In this document: positions 1 through 7,098 of the stretch, piece after piece
How the letters are laid out: each line of letters opens with the position of its first letter
Numbering within the stretch: position 1 is the first letter of the stretch
Assembly: GCF_019396345.1 (NCBI RefSeq)
Contig: NZ_JAHKRM010000057.1
Coordinates: forward strand, 1 to 42,299
Origin: Nonomuraea guangzhouensis
GTDB lineage: Bacteria; Actinomycetota; Actinomycetes; Streptosporangiales; Streptosporangiaceae
Reading direction: 5' to 3'
DNA: 42,299 nt
Notes under the pieces: generated by a model
What the model saw: the letters and a program-made list of their open reading frames with translations, nothing else
What the model was told of the DNA's origin: nothing
Databases searched by the model: none
Position numbers and translations under genes: made by a program

Positions 1-142
1 CGTCATCCACACCCGAAAGCATGGACATGACGGGGTTGTGCATCATGCACTGGCTTTTAACACACTGTTGAGTTCTCAAGAAACGGACGCGTACTCCCCA
101 ACCTGCGAGAGGCGCACATTTCGTTTTTCGTTCATTTCGTTG
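1..142 (-). other. Leader of an rRNA operon reading leftwards, with boxA-like antiterminator
   Basis: Read on the minus strand, positions 79-68 give TTGAGAACTCAA followed by CAGTGTGTTAAAAG. This is the boxA-type antitermination element that precedes 16S rRNA (and recurs in the 16S-23S spacer) in actinobacteria. A 13-nt palindrome GTGCATCATGCAC (40-52) and a 6-bp inverted pair CGTCAT/ATGACG (1-6 and 27-32) could form part of the processing stem. Two sigma-70-like promoters lie just upstream on the same strand, which favours the operon leader over the internal spacer. The 16S gene itself would lie left of the window and is not seen. Confidence 0.75.
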
Positions 143-149
143 TGTCTTT

Positions 150-178
150 ATTCTTTCAGCCGCCCGATCCGGTGTCAA
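150..178 (-). promoter_or_regulatory. Proximal rRNA operon promoter
   Basis: On the minus strand a perfect -35 TTGACA (178-173) is followed after 17 nt by AAGAAT (155-150), four of six matches to TATAAT. Transcription would start near 143 and run into the boxA leader. This is a strong housekeeping-type promoter, as expected for an rRNA operon. Confidence 0.65.
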
Positions 179-205
179 ATTGACCCGATTCGCATCGACC
201 TTCTG

Positions 206-234
206 GAATAAACACCGCCCCGTTTCCGGGACAA
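206..234 (-). promoter_or_regulatory. Possible second, upstream rRNA promoter
   Basis: Minus-strand TTGTCC (234-229) and TTATTC (211-206) are separated by 17 nt. The match is weaker than for the proximal promoter. Tandem promoters are normal for actinobacterial rRNA operons, so this is plausible but not proven. Confidence 0.35.
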
Positions 235-252
235 CCCCTCTAACTTACCAGC

Positions 253-282
253 CCATCCGGATGGTACGAACCATCTGGATGA
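253..282. promoter_or_regulatory. Paired palindromic motif CCATCCGGATGG
   Basis: A perfect 12-bp palindrome CCATCCGGATGG (253-264) is followed by the near-copy CCATCTGGATGA (271-282). Their starts are 18 bp apart. The pair lies between the leftward rRNA promoters and the rightward gene at 561, so it could be a regulator site for either. No regulator is identified. Confidence 0.35.
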
Positions 283-560
283 ACCAGGAGGAAGTTGGGA
301 TGTGCTGAGCATCGTCCGGGGTTCCGTGAACCCCCGCGCCGCCCTGCCTGAGCAACTCTAGCAGCCGTCTCCGGCTGCTTCGTGCCGTACAGGTAATCAT
401 GAGGTCCTTCCCTGCCCACAAGATGCTCAAACCTGCCGATCTCGGACCGGCCCCGGGGCGGGCGGCCGACATGGCGGAGACAAGCCGAAAGCAAGTCATC
501 CGCAATCGCCCCTGTGTACGAAGTAGCTACGAGCAATCTGCGTCCCTGGAGGTGTCCGCA

Positions 561-968
561 ATGACCCGCTCGGAGTTCGATGACATCCGTGCCTTCCTTG
601 CCGACGACGCGACTCACGCTGGGGACCTCCTCCAAGTCGCCCGGACGCTGATCGACGACCTCGAGCACGCGCGTATGCGTGAGGCCGTCCTGCGGACGTA
701 CTACTTGCGGCTGCTCACCGCTGCCCGGGCCACCGTGGCGGCCGAGGCGGTGGACGCGCCCGACCCGCTGGCCTTCCTCAAGCACGAGCTCGCCGAACGC
801 GGCCAGCTTCCCGAGAACGGTGAGGCCGTGCAGCGCATCCTGGCCGACGCCCGCGCGGCGGCCGCCTTGCTGGCGTGCCTGGAGCAGCAGCAGCCGGCTC
901 AGGTGCGGCCGGCAAGAGGCATGCGGCAGCGCCGCTGCATCGGCACCGCCCGTACGCTGCCCCGCTGA
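561..968 (+). CDS. Hypothetical protein, 135 aa
   Basis: I do not recognise this protein. It is mostly predicted helix and rich in Ala, Leu and Arg, with a run of helical segments at residues 1-110 and a basic, probably disordered tail. No signal peptide or membrane segment is visible. The ATG at 561 was chosen because GGAGGTG (548-554) sits 6 nt upstream; the frame is open further upstream but without a ribosome site. The gene stands alone between the rRNA promoters and a methyltransferase, followed by about 240 nt without an obvious gene. Function unknown. Confidence 0.6.
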   Translation: MTRSEFDDIRAFLADDATHAGDLLQVARTLIDDLEHARMREAVLRTYYLRLLTAARATVAAEAVDAPDPLAFLKHELAERGQLPENGEAVQRILADARAAAALLACLEQQQPAQVRPARGMRQRRCIGTARTLPR

Positions 969-1208
969 ACGCCTTCCCGTACGAGCCCATACGAGCAGCG
1001 AAGCGTCCGGTGCAAAAAGGCGGACGAGACCGGCCGTTGGCGTGCGGAACAGGACGTCCGGTAATGTTGCCGTCTCCAGCGATGGACCCGACCGAGGAGG
1101 TGAGACCCATTACCGCTGTAGCAGGCTGGGTGCTCCCGTCTCATGGTTGTGCGGTCCACCTGACGTAGGTGGCCTAGGGAGCGCTCATAGGCTTTCCGAA
1201 AGGCGCTC

Positions 1209-2006
1209 ATGTCGGTTTTTCCGTCATCTGTCCACCAATCCGCCATCGTCATCAGGCTCCGGGCCGCCGGCTGTGTCTTCGCCGAGGACGAGGCGGAGCT
1301 GCTCATCTCCACGGCGAGGACGCCGGACGAGCTCACCACCATGGTCGACCAGCGGGTCGCCGGTCTCCCTCTTGAGCACGTTCTCGGCTGGGCGGAGTTC
1401 TGCGGGCTGCGGGTCGCGGTGGATCCCGAGGTGTTCGTGCCGCGCCGGCGTACGGAGTTCCTCATCAGCCAGGCCGCCGCGCTGGGCGGCCGGTCGGCCA
1501 CCGTCGTCGTCGACCTGTGCTGTGGAACGGGCGCGATGGGTGCCGCGCTGGCCGCGGTCCTGGACGGGGTCGAGTTGCACGCCGCCGACCTGCACCCCGC
1601 CGCGGTACGGTGCGCGCGCCGCAACCTGGCGCCCATCGGTGGCCACGTGTACGAGGGCGACCTCTACGAGCCGTTGCCCGACACGCTGCGGGGTCGCGTC
1701 GACATCCTGATCGCCAGCCCACCGTACGTGCCCACCGAGGCGATCCGGCTGTTGCCCTCGGAGGCCCGCGTCCACGAGCCGCTGGTGGCGCTCGACGGTG
1801 GCGCGGACGGGCTCGACGTCGTGCGGCGGGTGATCGCGGAGGCGCCGCCGTGGCTGGCACCGGGCGGTCATCTGCTGGTCGAGACGAGCGAGGGCCAGGC
1901 GGCGCGGACGGCCGACGCCATGGCCGCCTGCGGGCTGACCTCGCGCGTGGCCCGCTCCGATGAGCTGTACGCCACCGTCGTCATCGGCACCAAACCCACC
2001 GAGTAG
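1209..2006 (+). CDS. PrmC/HemK-related putative protein-(glutamine-N5) methyltransferase
   Basis: A class I SAM-dependent methyltransferase of 265 aa, related to the enzymes that methylate the GGQ glutamine of release factors. Residues 54-69 (PLEHVLGWAEFCGLRV) and VPRRRTEFL (77-85) match the PrmC N-terminal region. VDLCCGTG (101-108) is the SAM-binding motif I. The catalytic NPPY of PrmC reads SPPY here (170-173), a form typical of the actinobacterial PrmC-related subfamily whose substrate is unknown (TIGR03704 type). True PrmC is normally next to prfA, which is not here, so this is probably a paralogue. The ATG has AAAGG 5 nt upstream. A strong hairpin follows the stop codon. Only the Asn-to-Ser change is unusual. 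Confidence 0.85.
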   Translation: MSVFPSSVHQSAIVIRLRAAGCVFAEDEAELLISTARTPDELTTMVDQRVAGLPLEHVLGWAEFCGLRVAVDPEVFVPRRRTEFLISQAAALGGRSATVVVDLCCGTGAMGAALAAVLDGVELHAADLHPAAVRCARRNLAPIGGHVYEGDLYEPLPDTLRGRVDILIASPPYVPTEAIRLLPSEARVHEPLVALDGGADGLDVVRRVIAEAPPWLAPGGHLLVETSEGQAARTADAMAACGLTSRVARSDELYATVVIGTKPTE

Positions 2007-2013
2007 GGAGCGA

Positions 2014-2043
2014 CCGTGCGTGCCGGCCGACCGGCACGCACGG
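2014..2043 (+). terminator. Hairpin terminator after the methyltransferase gene
   Basis: A perfect 13-bp inverted repeat, CCGTGCGTGCCGG (2014-2026) and CCGGCACGCACGG (2031-2043), has a CCGA loop and starts 8 nt after the stop codon. There is no T-tract, which is common for actinobacterial terminators. Confidence 0.75.
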
Positions 2044-2113
2044 AGAGCCCAGGTGACCAGAAGACGACCACTCACTTACCCAGCCTTGGTCGACCGGCTG
2101 TAAGACTGCGCAT

Positions 2114-2302
2114 ATGTGGCAGCGATGGTTCAACTGGGCAGCAATCGTCCTAGTCGGCGGTTTCAGCCTCGTGTGGCTAGGTGTCGTGATTTATGTGAAC
2201 GACGGCTCCACCTTCTGGATGCGTGTCTTCCAGCTGGCCTTCGGTGTCGCGCTGGCCGCATGGACCGTACGCAAGACAACTCTGATGATCACCAAGGCGT
2301 GA
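2114..2302 (+). CDS. Small membrane protein, 62 aa
   Basis: Not assigned to a known family. Residues 8-28 and about 34-52 are hydrophobic and would form two transmembrane helices with a short loop (NDGSTFW) between them. The C-terminus is basic (VRKTTLMITKA). The start ATG has no strong ribosome site. The gene ends 5 nt before the next small gene, so the two are probably co-transcribed. It lies after the methyltransferase terminator and convergent with the KdpE-like regulator. Function unknown. Confidence 0.55.
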   Translation: MWQRWFNWAAIVLVGGFSLVWLGVVIYVNDGSTFWMRVFQLAFGVALAAWTVRKTTLMITKA

Positions 2303-2307
2303 GTCCC

Positions 2308-2526
2308 ATGAGCGATCAACTTTACGAAATCAGTCACGACATGGGCGATGACGTACAGCTGTCCGCCACCGCCATGTACATGGACAGGCTCCCGCAACGT
2401 CACAGAATCGTCGAGATCGATGACGAGGCCGCGCGAAGCATCTCCAGATGGGTGAACGAGGAGGACCCCCGCGAGTCCGATGCGTTCGCGGACCCGTTGG
2501 AGGACACGTACTTCCCGCCGGAGTAG
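2308..2526 (+). CDS. Small acidic hypothetical protein, 72 aa
   Basis: A soluble, strongly acidic protein with many Asp and Glu residues, especially at residues 45-72. It has no cysteine pair, membrane segment or recognisable domain. The ATG at 2308 follows the stop of the 62-residue membrane protein by 5 nt. The frame is open further upstream, but that part overlaps the membrane protein gene and is less likely to be translated. The stop lies 3 nt from the stop of the convergent kdpE-like gene. It could be a partner of the membrane protein, but nothing in the sequence proves that. Confidence 0.5.
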   Translation: MSDQLYEISHDMGDDVQLSATAMYMDRLPQRHRIVEIDDEAARSISRWVNEEDPRESDAFADPLEDTYFPPE

Positions 2527-2529
2527 TGG

Positions 2530-3198
2530 CTACGGCTGGAAGCGGTAGCCCATTCCCGGCTCTGTCAGCAGGTGTACGGGATGCCCCGGATCGCGCTCCA
2601 GCTTGCGGCGTAGCTGAGCCATGTACTGCCGCAGGTAGTGGGTCTCCTTCACATACGAAGTCCCCCACACCTCTCTCAGCAACTGGCGCTGGCTGATCAG
2701 CTTTCCGGGACTGCGTACCAGCAGCTCCAGGAAATGCCACTCCGTTGGCGTCAGCCGTACCCCGCCAGACACCGTTTTCCTGGCGAAATCGATCTGGTGC
2801 TCACCCACACGCACGGCCGCGGGCTCGTCGGGAGCCGCCCCCATGCGGCGCGTCACCGCGCGGATGCGCGCGAGCAGTTCGTCGATGCCGAACGGCTTGG
2901 TCACGTAGTCGTCGGCTCCCGCGTCGAGCGCGTCCACTTTGTCGGGGCTGCCGGCCCGCCCCGAGAGCACGATGATCGGCACGCTCGTCCAGCCGCGCAG
3001 CCCGTGGATGACGTCCACTCCGTCCAGGTCCGGCAGCCCGAGGTCGAGGATGATCACGTCGGGGTGCCAGTCGGCGGCCTGGCGCAGCGCGGCGGTGCCG
3101 TCCGGCGCGACGGCCACCTCGTAGTTCCTGGCGGCCAGGTTTATGCGCAGCGCCCGCAGGATCTGCGGTTCGTCGTCCACCACGAGCACGCGGGTCAA
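2530..3198 (-). CDS. kdpE: KdpE-like OmpR-family response regulator
   Basis: A 222-aa response regulator with an N-terminal receiver and a C-terminal winged helix. The acidic pocket is D8-D9, the phosphoacceptor D52 (in IILDLGLPD), the switch residue S79 and the invariant lysine K101 (in VTKPF). The winged helix spans roughly 125-222 and ends in the KdpE-typical GMGYRF. KdpE normally activates the kdpFABC potassium pump with the kinase KdpD. The start is TTG at 3198, overlapping the TGA of the upstream kinase gene, with GGAGGG 7 nt upstream, so translation is coupled. No kdpFABC gene is in the window, so the target is either elsewhere or changed. Confidence 0.85.
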   Translation of the reverse strand: MTRVLVVDDEPQILRALRINLAARNYEVAVAPDGTAALRQAADWHPDVIILDLGLPDLDGVDVIHGLRGWTSVPIIVLSGRAGSPDKVDALDAGADDYVTKPFGIDELLARIRAVTRRMGAAPDEPAAVRVGEHQIDFARKTVSGGVRLTPTEWHFLELLVRSPGKLISQRQLLREVWGTSYVKETHYLRQYMAQLRRKLERDPGHPVHLLTEPGMGYRFQP

Positions 3199-4673
3199 TG
3201 AGCCCTCCGCAGCGAAACGGTCATGGTCAAGCCCCCTCCAGGCGTCCGTTCCGGTGTGAGCGTCCCGCCCATGGCCTCCGTCAGCCCGCGGGACAGCGCC
3301 AGCCCGAGGCCCAGCCCTACGCCTTGCCGATCGCCCAGGCGCTGGAACGGCATGAACACCCGCTCCTGGGCCTCCGCCGGAATGCCGGGTCCCCGGTCGA
3401 TGACGCGGAACTCGACGTGTTCGCCGTACGAGCTCGCGGAGATCACGACCTTGCGATCGGGTGGGTTGAAGCGGACGGCGTTGGACATCAGGTTGACCAG
3501 CACCCGCTCCAGCAGCGCCGCGTCGGCCATGAACTCCGGAACCTCACCGCTGAACCCGTCGTGGACGCGGTCGCGCAGCGGTCCGAGATCGGCGATCGCC
3601 TGGGGGACGACGTCCTCGACCGCCAGCGGCTCCAGCGTGACGCCGAGCACGCCGGCCTGCAGGCGGCTCATGTCGAGGAGGTTCGACACCAGCCGGTCGA
3701 GCTTGATGAGCGACTCGCCCGCCGTGGCCAGGAGTTCAGCGCGGTCCTCGGGGGTCCAGTCGACCTCTGTCCCACGCAGGCTGTCGACCGCCGCCCTGGC
3801 CGCGGCGAGCGGGTTGCGCAGGTCGTGGCTGACGGCCGCGAGCAGCGCGGTGCGCATCTTGTCGGCCTCGGCCAGCGGCTTGGCCCGCTCGGCCTCCTCG
3901 CGCAGGCGTTCCTGGCGCAGCGCCACCGCCGATTCGGCGGCGAACGCCTCGAGCACCTGCCGGTCCGCCTCGTCGAGCGGCCTCCCCCGTACGGCCAGCA
4001 CCAGGTCGTCGTCGATGGGCACGTCGGTGTCGGCATGGCCCGGCGAGGTGGACGGCGGCCCTCCTGCCGTGGCCACGACCCGCCAGGAGTCGCCGTCGCG
4101 CTCCAGCAGCGTGACGGACTCCAGCCCGTACACCTCCTTGAGCCTGGCCAGCAGGGACGGCAGCGCCGCGTCGCCGCGCAGGACGTGGCCGGCGAGCGTG
4201 GACAGCACCTCGGCGTCGGCGCGCGCTCGGGTGGCCTCCCTGCTGCGGCGGGCCGCCTGGTCGACGACCGTGCTGACCATCGCGGCGACCAGGACGAAGG
4301 TGGTCAGCGCGAACAGGTTCTCCGGCGCGGAGATCGCCAGCGTGTGCAGCGGCGGCGTGAAGAACCAGTTGAGCAGCGCGAAGCCGAGCACCGCCGCGGT
4401 GAGCGCCGGCCACCTGCCGCCCACCAGGGCGACGGCGACCACCAGCAGCAGGAAGAAGAGGATCTCGCTCGGCAGCGTGAGCTGCTCGGCGAAGGCCAGC
4501 ATGACGGCCGTGAGCAGCGGCAGCCCGAGCAGCGCCAGCGCCCAGCCGGCGATCCGCCGGTCTCGGGTGAGCGCGGCGGGCGGGCGGGCGGAGCGGTGCG
4601 CGGGCGGCGGCGGCGCGTTCGCGGCAACGCCGGGGGCCGCGCCTAGGTCGATGCGCAGCCGCCCGCGTGTCAT
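3195..4673 (-). CDS. KdpD-like sensor histidine kinase lacking the N-terminal KdpD/Usp domains
   Basis: A 492-aa membrane histidine kinase; full KdpD is about 850 aa. Four transmembrane helices (about 41-61, 69-86, 88-105, 122-141) include the KdpD-typical LLNWFFTPP. A GAF-like segment follows (about 150-255), then the dimerisation box with H283 (VSHDLRNPL), N397 and the ATP-lid glycines (near 429-431 and 451-457). Residues 1-16 closely match the first residues of full-length KdpD, which continue into its Walker A motif. Here the match stops just before that motif, and a Pro/Ala/Arg linker leads straight to helix 1. This looks like an in-frame deletion of the cytoplasmic sensor domain. AGGAG stands 7 nt before the ATG. 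The gene overlaps kdpE. Confidence 0.88.
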   Translation of the reverse strand: MTRGRLRIDLGAAPGVAANAPPPPAHRSARPPAALTRDRRIAGWALALLGLPLLTAVMLAFAEQLTLPSEILFFLLLVVAVALVGGRWPALTAAVLGFALLNWFFTPPLHTLAISAPENLFALTTFVLVAAMVSTVVDQAARRSREATRARADAEVLSTLAGHVLRGDAALPSLLARLKEVYGLESVTLLERDGDSWRVVATAGGPPSTSPGHADTDVPIDDDLVLAVRGRPLDEADRQVLEAFAAESAVALRQERLREEAERAKPLAEADKMRTALLAAVSHDLRNPLAAARAAVDSLRGTEVDWTPEDRAELLATAGESLIKLDRLVSNLLDMSRLQAGVLGVTLEPLAVEDVVPQAIADLGPLRDRVHDGFSGEVPEFMADAALLERVLVNLMSNAVRFNPPDRKVVISASSYGEHVEFRVIDRGPGIPAEAQERVFMPFQRLGDRQGVGLGLGLALSRGLTEAMGGTLTPERTPGGGLTMTVSLRRAH

Positions 4674-4731
4674 GCCCCGCTCCTGGTGGTTTTGTCGGTG
4701 ACCTCCAGGCTACGACCAGGGGTGTGCTGTC

Positions 4732-5199
4732 CTACGGCTGGTACGGCGGGGCGACGCCCCAGCCCCAGTGCGGCACCGGAGCCTTGGTCGGGGGCTTCGC
4801 GCCGGGCTGCGAGTTGTGCACGGCCAGCCGGGTGCCCCACTCGATGTAGCCGGCGAAGGCGGCCCGGAACTCGGGGTCGTCGGGCAGTCCCACGTCGTCG
4901 GCGGCGTCCATCAGCAGGTTGACCCACCTGCGCCGCTGCGGCTCGGTGATGCCCTTGCCGAGGTGCTGGGAGAGCATGTGGGGGTAGCCGCCACGCTCCT
5001 TGGTGTAGTGGTCGGGGCCGCCGAACACCTCACCGAGCCACATCGCCACGTATCGCGGATGGCCGGGATCCATGTGCGCGAACAGCGGCCCGATCAGGTC
5101 GTCCTTGCGTACCTGCTGGTAGAACGCCTCGGTGAGCCGCTCCAGCGCCTCTGCCCCGCCCGCCCATTCATATAAGGTCGGCACTGCCTCGTTATCCAT
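4732..5199 (-). CDS. Group II truncated haemoglobin (trHbO-like)
   Basis: A 155-aa haem protein of the 2-on-2 globin class, likely involved in binding oxygen or handling peroxide and NO in the cytoplasm. The N-terminal LYEWAGG, the HMDPGHPRYVAMWLGEVFGG segment (42-61), proximal histidine H79 (in LSQHLGKGI) and the group II Trp W92 (in RRRWVNLL) are all present. A Pro/Trp-rich tail (132-155) extends past the globin fold. No ribosome site precedes the ATG at 5199. Instead a minus-strand TTGCCG, 17 nt, TTACAT would place the transcript start at or near the ATG, so the message may be leaderless. It is 58 nt upstream of the KdpD-like kinase on the same strand and could be co-transcribed with it. 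Confidence 0.88.
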   Translation of the reverse strand: MDNEAVPTLYEWAGGAEALERLTEAFYQQVRKDDLIGPLFAHMDPGHPRYVAMWLGEVFGGPDHYTKERGGYPHMLSQHLGKGITEPQRRRWVNLLMDAADDVGLPDDPEFRAAFAGYIEWGTRLAVHNSQPGAKPPTKAPVPHWGWGVAPPYQP

Positions 5200-5361
5200 G
5201 TAATCATGTAATCAGGTGCCAGGTTGGTCGGCAAGTTCTGAAAGTTACACGCCGTTCCGGGCAACGGCGCAGGTCGGAAGACTCGCCAGGACCGGCCGCC
5301 TTTCCGCCGCCCCGACGCGCTCCTACGCTCTCGGCAGACCCACGATCTTCGGGAGCTGACG

Positions 5362-6411
5362 ATGTCGCGGACGAGCGCCTTGCTGATGGCCGTGCTGACC
5401 CTGATCGCAACGGTACTCTTCCTGACCACGACACCGGCCAGCGCCGCCGCCACCAGGATCATGCCTCTCGGCGACTCGATCACCGGCTCGCCCGGCTGCT
5501 GGCGGGCCCTGCTGTGGAACCGGCTGCAGAGCACCGGCTACACCAACATCGACTTCGTCGGCACGCTGCCGCCGCAGGGCTGCTCGGTGTCGTACGACGG
5601 CGACAACGAGGGCCACGGCGGCTTCCTGGCGACGAACGTGGCCAACCAGAACCAGCTCCCCGGCTGGCTGGCGGCCACCAGGCCCGACATCGTGGTGATG
5701 CACTTCGGCACCAACGACGTGTGGAGCAACATCGCGCCCGCGACGATCCTCAGCGCGTTCACCACGCTGGTGAACCAGATGCGGGCCAGCAACCCCGCGA
5801 TGAAGATCCTGGTCGCGAAGATCATCCCGATGAACCCCGCCAACTGCGCCGACTGCGGGCAGCGCGCCGTCACCTTCAACAACGCCATCCCCGCCTGGGC
5901 CGCCGCCACCACAACCCAGCAGTCACCGATCGTCGTCGTCGACCAGTGGACGGGGTTCAGCACGAGCGCGGACACCTACGACGGAGTGCACCCGAACGCC
6001 TCGGGCGACCAGAAGATGTCCGACCGCTGGTACCCGGCGCTGGTGAACTTCCTCACCCCGGGCGGGTCCACGCCGACGCCCACCCCCACTCCCACCGTGA
6101 CACCGGCGGGCGGTTGCACGGCGACGTTCAAGAACGTCGGGCAGTGGACGGGCGGCTTCCAGGGCGAGGTCACGGTCAAGAACACCAGTGCCGCCACAAC
6201 GAACGCCTGGACGGTCGGCTGGACGTTCGCCAACGGCCAGCAGATCACGCAGATCTGGGGCGGCACGCTCACCGCGAACGGAGCCGCCGTGAGCGTGCGG
6301 AACCTCAGCTGGAACGGCACCCTGGCCACCGGAGCCACGACCACCTTCGGGTTCCTGGGCTCCTGGAACGGCACCAACACCGCGCCCGTCCCCACCTGTT
6401 CTCCCGCCTGA
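5362..6411 (+). CDS. Secreted SGNH/CE3-type esterase with C-terminal CBM2
   Basis: A 349-aa exported enzyme, probably an acetyl xylan esterase or related carbohydrate esterase acting on plant polysaccharide. Residues 1-28 are a Sec signal peptide ending in PASA. The SGNH catalytic domain has the nucleophile S39 in GDSIT, the Asn of FGTND (N118) and the D207/H210 pair in YDGVHP. A short Thr-Pro linker (about 237-247) joins a family 2 carbohydrate-binding module (about 251-349) with the end cysteines C252 and C346 and exposed Trp residues in QWTGGFQGEV. The enzyme stands alone, next to a TetR gene. The stop is 2 nt from a large operator-like dyad. The exact substrate cannot be read from the sequence. 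Confidence 0.9.
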   Translation: MSRTSALLMAVLTLIATVLFLTTTPASAAATRIMPLGDSITGSPGCWRALLWNRLQSTGYTNIDFVGTLPPQGCSVSYDGDNEGHGGFLATNVANQNQLPGWLAATRPDIVVMHFGTNDVWSNIAPATILSAFTTLVNQMRASNPAMKILVAKIIPMNPANCADCGQRAVTFNNAIPAWAAATTTQQSPIVVVDQWTGFSTSADTYDGVHPNASGDQKMSDRWYPALVNFLTPGGSTPTPTPTPTVTPAGGCTATFKNVGQWTGGFQGEVTVKNTSAATTNAWTVGWTFANGQQITQIWGGTLTANGAAVSVRNLSWNGTLATGATTTFGFLGSWNGTNTAPVPTCSPA

Positions 6412-6413
6412 TC

Positions 6414-6459
6414 TTCTTCAATCGTTCGAGTGACAGTTGTCATCCAACCGATTGAAGAA
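6414..6459. promoter_or_regulatory. 46-bp concentric dyad, probable TetR operator
   Basis: Two inverted repeats share one centre (between 6436 and 6437). The outer arms are TTCTTCAATCG (6414-6424) and CGATTGAAGAA (6449-6459), a perfect 11-bp match. The inner element is TGACAGTTGTCA (6431-6442). It overlaps the predicted -35 of the TetR gene, so repression of the TetR/NmrA pair by its own regulator is likely. It could also act as a hairpin terminator for the esterase gene. Confidence 0.65.
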
Positions 6460-6466
6460 CTACGCT
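6437..6466 (+). promoter_or_regulatory. Promoter of the TetR/NmrA operon
   Basis: TTGTCA (6437-6442) and TACGCT (6461-6466) are separated by 18 nt. Transcription would start at or within a few bases of the ATG at 6475, so the message may be leaderless. The -35 lies inside the inner dyad. Confidence 0.5.
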
Positions 6467-6474
6467 CTCCAGGC

Positions 6475-7098
6475 ATGGGAGCACGGCGGGCACCGCGCCC
6501 AGAAGATCGCGGCCAGGCGGCGGAGCAGACACGGGAGCGGATTCTGACCGCCGCCGTGGCCGAGTTCGGGGCGAAGGGCTACGCGGGTGCCCGCACGGCC
6601 GGCATCGCCGCCCGCGCCGGCGTCAACCAGCAGCTGATCTCGTACTACTTCGGCGGCAAGCAGGGGCTGCTCGACGAGCTGCGCCGGCGCTGGCAGGAGC
6701 TCGAGGCCGGCCTGGTCACGCCGGACACCTCGTTCGCGGACTCGATCGGCGCGCATCTGGACGCGACGCTCGACAATCCCGACTGGGCCCGGCTGACCGT
6801 CTGGCAGGCCCTTGGCGACTGCCCGTTCACCGATGAGGCGGACGGGCGGCAGTACGCGGATCGTCAGCGGGCCAAAATGGCGGACTCGGTGGAGAAGATC
6901 CGCCAACGGCAGGAGAACGGCGAGGTCACCGATGAGGTGGACGCCAGGTTCGCGCTCCTGACCGCCTACGCGGTGGTCTTCGCCCCGATCACGATGCCGC
7001 ACTTCGTACGGGCCCTGTTCGGCGACGACCCTTTGTCACCCGAAACCCGTACCGAGCTCCGCAACCAGCTGATCAAACTTCTCGGGAGGTCCTCCTAA
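6475..7098 (+). CDS. TetR-family transcriptional regulator
   Basis: A 207-aa repressor with the N-terminal TetR helix-turn-helix at about residues 23-65 (RERILTAAVAEFGAKGY ... RAGVNQQLISYYFGGK) and a helical ligand domain after it. The ATG at 6475 was chosen because it lies right after a promoter-like TACGCT. A GTG at 6430 in the same frame would put the operator inside the gene. The stop TAA overlaps the ATG of the next gene (TAATG), so the two are translated together. The dyad upstream implies self-regulation. The ligand is unknown. Confidence 0.85.
   Translation: MGARRAPRPEDRGQAAEQTRERILTAAVAEFGAKGYAGARTAGIAARAGVNQQLISYYFGGKQGLLDELRRRWQELEAGLVTPDTSFADSIGAHLDATLDNPDWARLTVWQALGDCPFTDEADGRQYADRQRAKMADSVEKIRQRQENGEVTDEVDARFALLTAYAVVFAPITMPHFVRALFGDDPLSPETRTELRNQLIKLLGRSS

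Noticed and set aside
281..308. AGGAGG followed by ATG TGC TGA at 300, a possible two-codon leader peptide
   Set aside because: It codes for only Met-Cys and no attenuator or downstream link was found.
2530..4673. Complete kdp potassium uptake operon
   Set aside because: No KdpF, A, B or C reading frame is present next to the regulator pair; only the two-component genes are there.
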